DNA of 64,000 bases from Sulfitobacter sp. SK012 (GCF_003352085.1 NZ_CP025805.1:124001-188000), one strand, 5' to 3'; positions 1 to 8,135 are shown, counted from the first letter of the stretch. Translations and numbers: made by a program. The notes: a model not told the origin generated them from the sequence alone.

Positions 1-802
1 TATCGTGCAAGTTCTCTTCAAGCAATGTATATGCCAGTCCCAACATCAGCGCAGTGTCAGTCGATGGGCGCGGCGCAATCCATTGGGCTTGTGCAAAGGC
101 GGCCATATCGGCCTTCAAGGGAGAGATGTTCACGAATTGCACACCCGCTTCGGCCGCAGCAGTGACTCCTGCCTTTTGGACATGTGCTCCAAGACCACCT
201 TGTGAAATCTGACCGTTCTTCAGCGGCACCCCACCGAAAGCCACAAACAACTCGCAATGCTTGGCGATGGATTGCCAAGAGGTCGTGCTGTCCAGCGGCC
301 CTCGAAAATCACCCAGCACATGGGGGACGACAACTTCTGCGGCGGCAAAGCTGTACGTGTTCTTTGAACTTGTGAAACCACCAATGCAGTTGAGGAACCG
401 TTTCAACTGCCCTTGGGCATGGTGAAACCGCCCGGCACTCGCCCATCCGTATGACCCGGCGTAAATAGCCTGATTGCCGTGGGTCTCGGTCACGCGCTTT
501 AGTTCAGACGCCACCAACCGATCGGCCTCATCCCAACTGACTTGCACAAAACTGTCGCCGCCACGCAAATGCCCAGCGGTACCAGGACCACCCTCGAGCC
601 AACTTTTGCGCACCATAGGTGCTGTGATCCGTGTCGGCCCGTCCAAGACATCGACAATCCCCTGCCCAATGGGCGATGGATCACTGTCTTGCTCAAAGGG
701 CTGCAACCCTGTGACGCGTCCATCGTCCACTTGAACACGATAAGTACCCCAATGGGTGCTTGTCAGACGGTCGCGGTCAATTCGCTTCACAATAACATCC
801 AT
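1..802 (-). CDS. BisC/DMSO-reductase-family molybdoenzyme, N-terminal part (runs off the window)
   Basis: The minus strand is open from an ATG at 802 to the window edge, giving 267 residues without a stop. The start reads MDVIVKRIDRDRLTSTHWG, followed by YRVQVDDGRVTGL and, near residue 119, YGWASAGRFHHAQGQLKRF; FLNCIGGF and a downstream TYSFAAAE stretch follow. These are the conserved N-terminal blocks of molybdopterin-guanine-dinucleotide S- and N-oxide reductases of the BisC/TorA/DorA group. Ser122 lies where the molybdenum-ligating serine sits in that group. There is no twin-arginine signal peptide, which favours a cytoplasmic BisC-type enzyme over a periplasmic TMAO or DMSO reductase. It is divergent from the dimethylformamidase-like gene. 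The substrate cannot be read from the sequence, and the C-terminal half is outside the window. Confidence 0.88.
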   Translation of the reverse strand, partial: MDVIVKRIDRDRLTSTHWGTYRVQVDDGRVTGLQPFEQDSDPSPIGQGIVDVLDGPTRITAPMVRKSWLEGGPGTAGHLRGGDSFVQVSWDEADRLVASELKRVTETHGNQAIYAGSYGWASAGRFHHAQGQLKRFLNCIGGFTSSKNTYSFAAAEVVVPHVLGDFRGPLDSTTSWQSIAKHCELFVAFGGVPLKNGQISQGGLGAHVQKAGVTAAAEAGVQFVNISPLKADMAAFAQAQWIAPRPSTDTALMLGLAYTLLEENLHD

Positions 803-881
803 ATATCCAACTCATTGTTCGCCACTAACGGAACACAATCAACGTCCAAGACACATTGCCATTAAAAACAGAATAGGCAAT

Positions 882-894
882 TGATAGGCTATCA
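882..894. promoter_or_regulatory. Palindrome TGATAG-G-CTATCA in the divergent promoter region
   Basis: This perfect 6+1+6 inverted repeat lies midway between the molybdoenzyme start (802) and the dimethylformamidase-like start (913). It resembles an FNR box, but its half-sites are one base too far apart. It is more likely an operator for a dedicated regulator of the divergent pair. Confidence 0.4.
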
Positions 895-912
895 TCACAA
901 AGGACGGGCACA

Positions 913-3033
913 ATGGCGACACACCTAAAAGATATCCCACTTTTGGGATATGTTGACCGCCTCTCTGGCCGACCCGGTGACACCTTTAATTTCAAAGTGT
1001 CATCTACGTCTGCGAAACCCTTCCAAGCCCACCTTATGCGATCCATCAGCGCGGATCCCAACCCCGAGGGGCCAGGCATCGTTGAGGAGGACGCATCACC
1101 CTATTTCAAGAAATCTACCTATCCATCAGTGCATCGACCCTTTGCTGCCGGCTCCTACGGTATCGGGCAGACCAACGTGACGGCCACTCCGGCATCCGAG
1201 GTTGCCCTGTCGGCACGGATTTATCCCACACTGCGCAGCGCGCAGGCTCAGACTATTGTAGGAATCGGGCGCTATGATCTTAGGATCGACCCAGATGGCG
1301 CAATCAGCCTTGCGATCGACGGGCGCACGATCACGTTGGGTAAAGCCCTGACCCTGCGGCGTTGGTATGACATCCAAGCTCGGATCACGCACGATACTAT
1401 CTCTCTCGCACAAATCCCAATCGGACACCGTGCGGAAGCTGCCCAAAACGAGACGAGGGAAGGCATTCCCGATCTGGCGCTCTTTGGTCGGCCCACACTT
1501 GCAGCCCACTTGATCGACGCAAAGCCAGCACAACATTTTAACGGTAAGATTGAGGCCCCTAAAGTCACAGTAGATGGACAGTTACTTTGCCAATGGGATT
1601 TGTCGCGGGACATCTCAAGCTGCATCGTCCCTGCGCAGGCTGGACCCAACTTAACGCTGGTGAACTATCCCGCCCGCGCTGTAACCGGATCCGCTTGGAA
1701 CGGATCAGAAATGAACTGGACCCACAAACCTGCGCATTATGCGGCGATCCATTTCCATCAAGACGACATCTACGATTTTGGATGGGATACCGACTTTACC
1801 TACACATTGCCCGACGATATTCCATCTGGCGTTTATATCATGCGGATTGGGTGCGAAGAATTTGAGGACGCAATCCCATTCTTTGTTTGCCCCCCATTGG
1901 GGAAACCCAAGGCAAAGCTCTGCGTACTGGTCTCGACCTTCACCTACGCCATCTACGGCAACCATGCGCGGCCTGACTACAAGCCGTCTTGGCAGGACCG
2001 GATCAGTGATTGGGACGCTTATCCGTATAACCCAGCTGAGCATCCGGAATACGGGCTATCGACCTATAACTACCACGCTGACGGGTCTGGAATTTGCCAT
2101 GCATCACACAAGCGCCCACTTTTCAATCTCAAGCCCGGGTATTTCACTTTTGGCGAAGCCGACTGTTCTGGATTGCGCCATTTCCCAGCCGACATGCACC
2201 TTATTTCCTGGCTGCATGCGATGGGGATCAACTACGACATCGTTACGGACAGGGAATTGCATGATGACGGCGCGGCGGCCATTGCGGGCTATAGTGCTGT
2301 CACCACGGGTACTCATCCCGAATACCATACCAGCGAAACTTTGAACGCGCTGCGCGACTATCGTGACGGCGGCGGCCATCTGCTGTATCTTGGCGGAAAC
2401 GGGTTCTATTGGCGCATTGCCTTGCACCCTGAGAGCGAAGACATGCTCGAAATCCGCCGCGCCGAAGACGGCATTCGCGCCTGGGCTGCAGAGCCCGGTG
2501 AATACTACAACGCCTTTGACGGCACCTACGGCGGCCTCTGGCGTCGCAATGGGCGTGCCCCTCAAGATCTTGTTGGGATCGGGTTCGCGGCCCAAGGCGA
2601 GTTCTTTGGTGATCCGTATCGCCGGGTCTGTACCGATGCCGCCTACGATTGGGTCTTTGAGGGTGTAAAGAACACATTGATCGGCAACTACGGGTATTCG
2701 GGGAACGGCGCTGCCGGGTTCGAGCTCGATCATATGGACTACACTATCGGTACACCCCAAAACACTGTGCTCCTGGCGCAATCTGTGACGCGCGACAACG
2801 GCTTTATGCTGGTGCCCGAGGAACAACTGACCCATCTTACAAATCTATCAGGCGGCAGCGCCAAGGACGCCATGCATGCCGATATGGTCCTAATCAACTA
2901 TCCAGGCGGAGGATCCGTCTTCTCAACCGGATCCATCACGTTTTGTGGCAGTCTGCCTTGGAACAACTTCGACAACGACGTCTCTCAGCTGCTTAAAAAC
3001 GTTGTGGCGCGCGTTCTTCCGAATGATGTCTGA
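913..3033 (+). CDS. N,N-dimethylformamidase large (beta) subunit-like protein
   Basis: This 706-residue protein begins IPLLGYVDRLSGRPGDTFNF, a beta-sandwich start typical of the large subunit of N,N-dimethylformamidase. A LamG-like middle part (about 110-230) and a large C-terminal glutamine-amidotransferase-like fold follow, with a conserved THPEYHT segment around residue 467 and a GGHLLYLGGNGFYWR stretch after it. In characterised DMFases a mononuclear iron is held by Tyr/Glu residues of the C-terminal half; HPEYH probably belongs to that site. The family hydrolyses formamide C-N bonds. No small-subunit gene lies beside it, although known DMFases are two-subunit enzymes, so the true substrate may differ. 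Its partner here is the divergent BisC-like molybdoenzyme, which suggests joint use of a methylated N- or S-compound (inference). The protein is somewhat shorter than the roughly 760 residues of characterised large subunits. Confidence 0.82.
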   Translation: MATHLKDIPLLGYVDRLSGRPGDTFNFKVSSTSAKPFQAHLMRSISADPNPEGPGIVEEDASPYFKKSTYPSVHRPFAAGSYGIGQTNVTATPASEVALSARIYPTLRSAQAQTIVGIGRYDLRIDPDGAISLAIDGRTITLGKALTLRRWYDIQARITHDTISLAQIPIGHRAEAAQNETREGIPDLALFGRPTLAAHLIDAKPAQHFNGKIEAPKVTVDGQLLCQWDLSRDISSCIVPAQAGPNLTLVNYPARAVTGSAWNGSEMNWTHKPAHYAAIHFHQDDIYDFGWDTDFTYTLPDDIPSGVYIMRIGCEEFEDAIPFFVCPPLGKPKAKLCVLVSTFTYAIYGNHARPDYKPSWQDRISDWDAYPYNPAEHPEYGLSTYNYHADGSGICHASHKRPLFNLKPGYFTFGEADCSGLRHFPADMHLISWLHAMGINYDIVTDRELHDDGAAAIAGYSAVTTGTHPEYHTSETLNALRDYRDGGGHLLYLGGNGFYWRIALHPESEDMLEIRRAEDGIRAWAAEPGEYYNAFDGTYGGLWRRNGRAPQDLVGIGFAAQGEFFGDPYRRVCTDAAYDWVFEGVKNTLIGNYGYSGNGAAGFELDHMDYTIGTPQNTVLLAQSVTRDNGFMLVPEEQLTHLTNLSGGSAKDAMHADMVLINYPGGGSVFSTGSITFCGSLPWNNFDNDVSQLLKNVVARVLPNDV

Positions 3034-3252
3034 TATTTGCTCAATGCCGAATTGCATGTGTTTGGAACATCACAAATGATTGGTTCGGATGGCTGTTTTT
3101 TTCTGAATCTGGCAACTTTTCCTATCAGGTAAAAATACCCAAAATGCCAATCATATCGATCCAATAGCCGAATACGGGCATTGACGAGACTACTGGTCAC
3201 GAAAACAGGTCCGCCATGCGGCGATTCCAGCAAGTGAGGACCGCCGCGGCAA

Positions 3253-3666
3253 TCAAGGGTATGTTCCCGTCGCCTTTGGATCCTGAATCAATTCAAGATA
3301 ATTTGCTAATGCAATCAGCGTAACCGGTGTGGGTGTTAGCCTACCATCTCCCGCATCGAAAGGGACCAGCCTACCTTCTGCCAAGTCGCCAAAAACCGGC
3401 ATTTTCTCTCGTGGAAGAGTTCGGCGGTGATATCCGTCGATGATAGACATTACCTCGACCATCGGCCAAAGACCGTCGCGCCGCGCTGCAATTTTTGTCA
3501 AGTCCGCTGGCTTGACTTCAAGCTCAGCAGCCAAAGGTCCGTCCCCACGACCTGTGACACCATGACAAGATGCACAGGAATTGACAAAAACCGTACGTCC
3601 CGATGAAGGACTATCTGGGGCACACCCCATTTCTGCCAAGAGTAGGATCAAAATCGCGCGCTTCAT
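3253..3666 (-). CDS. Small c-type cytochrome, exported
   Basis: The protein is about 137 residues. The start at 3666 gives MKRAILILLLAEMGCAPDS, a short hydrophobic leader ending in Gly-Cys. It may be a lipoprotein, but the residues before the Cys are not a canonical lipobox. The heme-binding motif CASCH follows near residue 31, then a GRGDGPLA segment and a likely axial methionine in EKMPVFGD. This is a monoheme class I cytochrome c, acting at the outer face of the membrane as an electron carrier or as a subunit of a lost oxidoreductase. An FNR-type box is centred about 65 bp upstream of the start. A longer in-frame start at 3738 would run through that box and is not preferred. No partner enzyme is adjacent. 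Confidence 0.85.
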   Translation of the reverse strand: MKRAILILLLAEMGCAPDSPSSGRTVFVNSCASCHGVTGRGDGPLAAELEVKPADLTKIAARRDGLWPMVEVMSIIDGYHRRTLPREKMPVFGDLAEGRLVPFDAGDGRLTPTPVTLIALANYLELIQDPKATGTYP

Positions 3667-3724
3667 AAGGTAGCTCCCTGACAACATTTTATGAAGAAAC
3701 ATATTCTGTTGGCAGACCAGCGAC

Positions 3725-3738
3725 TTGATTTCCATCAA
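3725..3738. promoter_or_regulatory. FNR/FnrL box TTGATTTCCATCAA
   Basis: This is a perfect match to TTGAT-N4-ATCAA. It lies upstream of the minus-strand cytochrome c gene. The plus-strand side is occupied by IS5 debris, so a former divergent gene may have been lost. Confidence 0.75.
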
Positions 3739-3931
3739 TGCGAGGGTGGATCAGAAGCGCATTGGACATGATCGATTTTAGAAGTGTTCTCTCTTCGCGG
3801 CATAGTCAGGAGCGAGATAGCGCTGTCCTTCAGGGTCATGGCGTTGTTGAATGGGTCCGTCAGTTTGATACTGAGGCGGTTCGTTCCATTCAGGATGCTG
3901 TAGATGCCCGGCAAGTGCATTGCTGTTCGTC

Positions 3932-4313
3932 GTGACAAGATCCCCAAGCAGAAGTTTCGGGTGACTAACTGGGCAAACTATAATGAAGGCCTTCGCCGCC
4001 GCGGGGATCTAACGGTTTGGGTCAATGCTGAGGCGCTTGAATTGTGGTCGGCTCCGCATCGGGCAACCCAGGGTGGCCAGCGGAAATATTCGGACCTGGC
4101 GGTTGAGATTTGTCTGACGCTGGGCGTGGTTTTTAAACAACCGCTGCGGCAAACCCAAGGTCTCATTCGAGCATCGTTCGGCTGTTGGGCGTCCAGATTG
4201 TAGTGCCGGACTTTTCCACGCTCTCGCCCCGGGGCAAGGGGCTGACTTTGTCAGAAACGCAAAACCCGGTCATGCGCGCTCCAATCCAACTGGTTGTCGA
4301 CACTATGGGCCTG
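3932..4313 (+). pseudogene. IS5-family transposase remnant
   Basis: The reading starts with RRDKIPKQKFRVTNWANYNE and continues through LTVWVNAEALELW and LTLGVVFKQPLRQTQGL, closely matching the transposase near 43 kb. After QTQGLI the frame shifts near 4166 and resumes as VVPDFSTLSPRGKGLTLSE, then QNPVMRAPIQLVVDT. Homology stops abruptly at about 4313, before the catalytic core. This is the 5' third of an IS5/IS427-group transposase, frameshifted and truncated, with no recognisable terminal repeats. Unlike the 43-kb copy it has a sense codon (TAT) in NYNEG, so the two copies decayed independently. Confidence 0.85.
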
Positions 4314-4326
4314 TCCGCACAATCGT

Positions 4327-4443
4327 TTAACCAACCGGTACATAAATGCCGGTGCCAATGGTGACGCCAAGACCGTATAAGACTAGGCCGACCAGACCAA
4401 TCGAGCGCTAAAGATGCGCGGTCTCTGTCGCCGAATGTTTCAT
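4327..4443 (-). pseudogene. N-terminal remnant of an APC-family amino-acid permease
   Basis: From an ATG at 4443 the minus strand reads MKHSATETAHL, a TAG, then RSIGLVGLVLYGLGVTIGTG and IYVPVG before a TAA. The GLVLYGLGVTIGxGIYVLVG pattern is the first transmembrane helix of APC-superfamily amino-acid permeases. Everything after helix 1 is missing, and the IS5 remnant begins about 15 bp further on. This is a dead fragment left by IS-linked deletion. Confidence 0.65.
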
Positions 4444-4492
4444 GATCTCCCGCGCCTTGTTCGTTAGACTATGGTTACTTTGCCGATTTACC

Positions 4493-4506
4493 TTGATTTG
4501 GTTCAA
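4493..4506. promoter_or_regulatory. Possible degenerate FNR box TTGATTTGGTTCAA
   Basis: The left half-site is perfect and the right half has one mismatch (TTCAA for ATCAA). It lies between the permease remnant (minus) and the FNT gene (plus), where a divergent control site would be expected. It is weaker than the other boxes. Confidence 0.4.
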
Positions 4507-4635
4507 ATCAACCCGGCTGCAGGTGAGATCAATCCTGTCCTGCCCGCCATCACCGACAGGTTCTGCAGCAGCGCGCACCAGCCCTGAGCCGATATTGGCC
4601 TTCCCCTCTCTGACCGATCCGCTATCGTCAATCGG

Positions 4636-5421
4636 ATGATAGTTGAAAACAACCATGACGCCTATAAGCCTGCAAAGATCGCTGCTCTGGTAGAGGGCGC
4701 TGGTGTCGCAAAGGCACATCTTCCGGTAGCTCAGATGTTTGTGCTCGCTATCCTAGCCGGGGCGTTCATTGGATTTGGAGCTGCCGCCTACACTGCTGTG
4801 ATGACCGGAGTAGATGCCGCTTATGGACCAGCAAGATTGCTGGGCAGTGTGGTGTTTTCGCTTGGCCTCATATTGGTGATCATCGGAGGGGCAGAATTAT
4901 TCACTGGCAACGCGCTGATGGTGATGGCGGCCGTTGATCGAAAAATCACTATGCGCATGCTGTTGCGAAGCTGGGCTGTCGTGTATGTCGGAAACTTTGT
5001 CGGCGCGGCAGGGCTGGCTATTGCTTTCGGTCTGAGTGGCATTCTGGATGGCGCAGTGGGCAGTACAGCAGCAAAAATACCAGAAGCCAAGGCCGCGCTG
5101 CTACCATTCGAAGCCTTCGTGCGCGGTGCCTTGTGCAATGCGCTAGTGTGTCTCGCGATTTGGCTGTCTTTCGCGGCACGGACTGCGGCGGGGAAAATAA
5201 TGGCTATCCTCTGGCCCATAAGTGCGTTCGTTTTGCTCGGCCTCGAACATTCAGTAGCGAATATGTACTTCTTCCCTCAGGGTTGGATGGCCGGTTCTGG
5301 GGTAACCATGAGTGATGCTTTGGCAAACCTGATTTGGGTGACCTTGGGGAATATTGTCGGCGGCGCTGGTGGCGTCGCACTGGCCTATCGATTTGCCTAC
5401 CTTGGTCAGTCCAGCGAATGA
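4636..5421 (+). CDS. Formate/nitrite transporter (FNT) family channel
   Basis: This 261-residue inner-membrane protein has about six hydrophobic segments. The stretch LAILAGAFIGFGAAAYTAVM resembles the first FNT helix, and GGAELFTGNALMV matches the conserved broken-helix motif of FNT channels. NALVCLAIWLSFAARTAAGK and an FVLLGLEHSVANMYFFPQG segment correspond to the second repeat, including the pore-region histidine. FNT channels move small monovalent anions such as formate, nitrite, acetate, lactate or hydrosulfide, often with protons. With acetate kinase and phosphotransacylase encoded 15 kb away in the same putative regulon, export of an acid fermentation product is plausible (inference). 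No strong ribosome-binding site precedes the ATG. A degenerate FNR box lies 130 bp upstream. Confidence 0.9.
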   Translation: MIVENNHDAYKPAKIAALVEGAGVAKAHLPVAQMFVLAILAGAFIGFGAAAYTAVMTGVDAAYGPARLLGSVVFSLGLILVIIGGAELFTGNALMVMAAVDRKITMRMLLRSWAVVYVGNFVGAAGLAIAFGLSGILDGAVGSTAAKIPEAKAALLPFEAFVRGALCNALVCLAIWLSFAARTAAGKIMAILWPISAFVLLGLEHSVANMYFFPQGWMAGSGVTMSDALANLIWVTLGNIVGGAGGVALAYRFAYLGQSSE

Positions 5422-5493
5422 CAATCCACCTTTGGATCTGTTCTAACAGCGACCAAATGACCGCTTTCCAGCGGCTTCTACCAAACCCGATTC

Positions 5494-5810
5494 TCATTTT
5501 TCCAAAATCATGATGTATGCCACCATATCGTCAATGTTCCCGCCAATCATATACTCTTTATAACGCGGCATTCTCTCATGAAATGTTCTAACAATCCGTC
5601 TTCAGACCTGCCCAGCAGAGCTGGTATTTGGCGATTACTGCAAAGCTTGGGATTCCCAATTTGAAGGGCCCATTTGGTTCGATATTATGGCAAACGGAGC
5701 AGTACTCATCAGCTATCAACCTCCCCATTTCGAGATTACCCTCTTGCGCTGTGGAGAAAGAATGTAGTCAGAGACAGCCACCCACGTGCAATGCTGAATC
5801 TAGGGCGCAT
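5494..5810 (-). pseudogene. Frameshifted c-type cytochrome gene
   Basis: Three minus-strand frames together reconstruct one small cytochrome c. A leader MRPRFSIARGWLSLTTFF starts at 5810. In a second frame STAQEGNLEMGRLIADEY runs into CSVCHNIEPNGPF, which has the heme motif CSVCH. In the third frame FHERMPRYKEYMIGGNIDD is followed by MVAYIMILEK and a TGA at 5494, supplying the methionine ligand (MPRY) and the usual C-terminal helix. At least two frameshifts separate the blocks. The gene starts only 14 bp after the universal stress protein gene and was probably its operon partner. It is inactive as it stands unless the shifts are sequence errors. Confidence 0.72.
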
Positions 5811-5824
5811 GTGTATCTGCCCTT

Positions 5825-6241
5825 CTATCGGATTACATGCACTGAGCAAGTTGCGTGGCGCACAACGCGCGCGGCTGTGGACCCTAGGAAGAAGTCTCCA
5901 ATCCCTGGCCTGTGGGATGCCACAATAATGCAATCGATTTCGTTGGTGCTCGCATAGTCGACTATTGCCCTTCCAGCCTGACCAGAAATGATCTTAGCTT
6001 CTGATCCCGCGAAATCCTGCGCCATTTCAGACACTGATGTCTCAATACGATTGCGAGTCTTCTTCATTACGTCCTCCGGTATTTCGGCAAGTGCAAAGCC
6101 TGGGATTGGCTCCATTACATGTAAGAGAGTAAATTTAGCATCTTTTCCTGCCAGTTTCTTTGCCACGTCAAAGGAAGCCTGATTGTGATGCTCTTCATCA
6201 AAAAGAACTGGGATTAGAATATTCTGATACACGGTTGCCAC
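5825..6241 (-). CDS. Universal stress protein, single UspA domain
   Basis: This 138-residue protein starts MATVYQNILIPVLFDEEHHN, with an Asp near the start of the nucleotide-binding site. It ends with VASHRPGIGDFFLGSTAARV followed by VRHATCSVHVIR, the Gly-rich ATP-binding loop and last strand of the UspA fold. It is probably a soluble cytoplasmic ATP- or AMP-binding stress regulator. It is the single-domain member of three Usp genes here; the other two are tandem-domain proteins at 37.8 and 49.0 kb. The broken cytochrome c gene follows on the same strand. I found no convincing FNR box directly upstream, unlike the other two Usp genes. Confidence 0.92.
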   Translation of the reverse strand: MATVYQNILIPVLFDEEHHNQASFDVAKKLAGKDAKFTLLHVMEPIPGFALAEIPEDVMKKTRNRIETSVSEMAQDFAGSEAKIISGQAGRAIVDYASTNEIDCIIVASHRPGIGDFFLGSTAARVVRHATCSVHVIR

Positions 6242-6475
6242 CTCGCCTTGGGTTTCAAAAGTAGTGCCTTCGCCAAATTATGCGGCCCGCAGTTCTCCGA
6301 TATTGAGGCAAGTCAAAACAAGACGATAAAACACAATCTGGGTGGATCAAGAGAACCCAACATCCATACAACACACCTTGAAACGCCGTCCGGTTTTGCT
6401 GTTCTATTTCAATATCTTACCTTACGTCAGAGCAGCGAATTGGGCAGACGGAGGAACAAGATTCCCTAATGCCAA

Positions 6476-6489
6476 TTGATCAGGGTCAA
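6476..6489. promoter_or_regulatory. FNR/FnrL box TTGATCAGGGTCAA
   Basis: It matches TTGAT-N4-ATCAA with one change in the right half (GTCAA). It is centred about 68 bp before the ATG of the YtfJ-like gene and its operon. Confidence 0.7.
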
Positions 6490-6550
6490 TGCGCAATGCT
6501 CACCATCAGCTAATCACAAAAGTTATGTCCCAAAAGCTTAGGAGAGACTG

Positions 6551-6904
6551 ATGGAAGACGTTGAGAAGCTGCTGAAAGGCACGGTTGAAGAGCTCGACCA
6601 ATTGTTGAACGCAAAGAACGTCCTTGGCGATCCGATTGAACGCGATGGGGCGACGGTTATCCCGATTGTTAGTTATGGCTTTGGCTTTGGTGCAGGCGGA
6701 AAGGTCGACCAAAAGTCGGGAAATTCAGCGGGAACTGGTGCCGGTGGCGGGATCAAACCTTTGGGCGCGATCATCTTTGACAAGGAAGGCGCACGCGTTG
6801 AGTCTGTCAAAGGCGCGTTGACCAGTATGACCGAGATTGCCGCTGAGGCCGCCACTGCTGTCATGGACAAAATGTCGGCGTCAAAAGACAAATCAGACAC
6901 CTGA
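6551..6904 (+). CDS. GerW/YtfJ family protein
   Basis: This 117-residue protein starts after a good ribosome-binding site (AGGAGAG, 6540-6546). It contains the family hallmarks: a VEELDQLLNAKNVLGDPIE helix, then GATVIPIVSYGFGFGAGG, and a Gly-rich GAGGGIKPLGAIIF block. GerW (YtfJ) is known from Bacillus spore germination, but homologues occur widely in non-sporulating bacteria where their role is not established. In Bacillus ytfJ neighbours ytfI (DUF2953), and the same pair is found here. With an FNR-type box in front, the protein probably serves a low-oxygen or dormancy function in this organism (inference). It is presumably soluble; I see no signal peptide. Confidence 0.9.
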   Translation: MEDVEKLLKGTVEELDQLLNAKNVLGDPIERDGATVIPIVSYGFGFGAGGKVDQKSGNSAGTGAGGGIKPLGAIIFDKEGARVESVKGALTSMTEIAAEAATAVMDKMSASKDKSDT

Positions 6905-6910
6905 GCCGAT

Positions 6911-7480
6911 ATGTCTCTTTTGTTGGGGGTCCTATTTTGGCTATTGTTTGCCGTTCTGGGCTTAGCAGGCCTGATTTTGATCACACCTGTCTTTCTGCGC
7001 GTGCATCTGACCAATTCCCCACTGTTTGCTTACCGCGTCGAGGTTCATGCATTGGGCCGGCTAGCCCCGCGCTTCACGCTCGCAAAGGGACCCAGCCAAG
7101 ATGTCGTCCCGAGGCACATGACTAAACGGGCAAAACCCAAGCAACGAAGATCATCACGACGCAAGTGCGTGAATGGCGCATTGATCAGCGCTCTGCCTGA
7201 ACTGATGAGAGGAATATTGCGGCATGTTCACGTGGCGGAATTGCACATCGACGCAGACTATGGCTTTAGCGACCCTGCGGATACCGGTCAACTTTCTGGG
7301 CTGCTCATGCCGCTGCAATATACCAGCCCTTTGCCTGCATCGGTTTTGTTAGATTTGCGCCCAGATTTCACGAAGGCCTGCCTGAAAGGGAGCATGACGG
7401 CGGCCGTTCGTGTTACAGTGGCCGCGCTCTTTGTCCCTATCCTGTGCTTTGCATGGCGCGCATTCGGACCGAGCAGATGA
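6911..7480 (+). CDS. DUF2953 (YtfI-like) membrane-anchored protein
   Basis: This 189-residue protein follows the YtfJ-like gene by 6 bp. It opens with a long hydrophobic helix (LLLGVLFWLLFAVLGLAGLI) and has a second hydrophobic segment near the C-terminus (VTVAALFVPILCFAW). The middle part is basic (KRAKPKQRRSSRRKC), and YGFSDPADTGQLSGLLMPLQ is the conserved DUF2953 block. The arrangement YtfJ followed by DUF2953 is the same as ytfJ/ytfI in Bacillus, so the two proteins probably act together at the membrane. The biochemical function is unknown. The stop codon overlaps the start of the next gene (ATGA at 7477), showing an operon. Confidence 0.82.
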   Translation: MSLLLGVLFWLLFAVLGLAGLILITPVFLRVHLTNSPLFAYRVEVHALGRLAPRFTLAKGPSQDVVPRHMTKRAKPKQRRSSRRKCVNGALISALPELMRGILRHVHVAELHIDADYGFSDPADTGQLSGLLMPLQYTSPLPASVLLDLRPDFTKACLKGSMTAAVRVTVAALFVPILCFAWRAFGPSR

Positions 7481-7725
7481 CAGTAGTGCTGGACAAGGTG
7501 GTGCAAATAGGGCCGCGCCAAATAACGGCGCTGTCTGAGTGCACGGTTATAGCAACAAACTGTAGAGCGACGGCTCTGGTTGCTGGACAGAAAAGACCTG
7601 TCGCAATTCTGATCAAGCAAGGAATGGAACTGACGGCCTTCGAACCAGATGGCACGCCGATAACACGCAAGCAGGTTGAAACGTTATGTCCAGGCGCGTG
7701 GCGCAAGGCGTTGGAGCTTGGCTGA
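7477..7725 (+). CDS. Small hypothetical protein, third gene of the YtfJ operon
   Basis: The start at 7477 overlaps the DUF2953 stop as ATGA, which points to translational coupling and sets the start; an upstream in-frame start at 7444 would lie inside DUF2953. The product is 82 residues, MTVVLDKVVQIGPRQITALS then a middle part and ITRKQVETLCPGAWRKALEL. It has no transmembrane segment and looks like a small beta-rich domain with a helical tail. I recognise no family. Its place in the operon suggests it works with the YtfJ/YtfI-like pair. Confidence 0.6.
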   Translation: MTVVLDKVVQIGPRQITALSECTVIATNCRATALVAGQKRPVAILIKQGMELTAFEPDGTPITRKQVETLCPGAWRKALELG

Positions 7726-7730
7726 TCCCT

Positions 7731-8000
7731 ATGGAACAAATCTCTAAGAATCCCGATACGCAGAATGACAAGATTGGTTTTCTCTCCTCTGCGAAGGAGC
7801 ACCTCGGAGGTGGCCCAGTCGAAGTAGTTCAAACGCATGGCGCAGTGATCTTCCTGGCAGGCAATCTCGCACTCAATATCAAACGTGCCGGGCGCTACGA
7901 CGACATCGACCTGTCTCCGCCCGAACCAGCGCTTGTTCTAATTGGCGGGCTTTCAGGAAATAGCAAGACAACTGTGGTGCGCACCAAAGCCCTGATTTAA
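7731..8000 (+). pseudogene. Internally deleted kinase/ATPase fusion (aminoglycoside-phosphotransferase-like plus P-loop)
   Basis: The 89-residue reading joins two ends of a much longer protein. The first part (VVQTHGAVIFLAGNLALNIK) matches the start of bifunctional aminoglycoside-phosphotransferase/AAA proteins, which typically read ETHxSxVFLxGxxAYKxKK. The second part (ALVLIGGLSGNSKTTVVRT) is the beginning of their C-terminal P-loop kinase domain. In it the Walker A glycine is replaced (GLSGNSKTT instead of GLSGTGKTT), and the reading then stops. About 300 residues between the parts and the rest of the ATPase are missing. It lies 5 bp after the preceding gene, so it was probably the last member of the YtfJ operon before deletion. 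Confidence 0.65.
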
Positions 8001-8066
8001 AATCCCGGCGTATGCCAAAGACCTAAACGCGTGTGCCTCTGGCCCGCAAACCGCGCTCAGCCCTGA

Positions 8067-8080
8067 TTGATCGCGATCAA
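8067..8080. promoter_or_regulatory. FNR/FnrL box TTGATCGCGATCAA
   Basis: This is a perfect, fully palindromic match to TTGAT-N4-ATCAA. It is centred about 62 bp before the helix-hairpin-helix gene at 8136. Confidence 0.78.
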
Positions 8081-8135
8081 CGCACATGCCCCAGCGACAA
8101 GTTACCTTAAAACAACGAACTGACCGGAGGAAACT

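Noticed and set aside
2104..2835. Minus-strand open frame of 243 codons inside the dimethylformamidase-like gene
   Set aside because: It lies wholly within a clearly coding gene on the other strand, and its translation has no recognisable features.
3738..3935. Plus-strand open frame of 65 codons between the cytochrome c gene and IS5 debris
   Set aside because: It has no ribosome-binding site or family pattern and begins at the edge of the FNR box.
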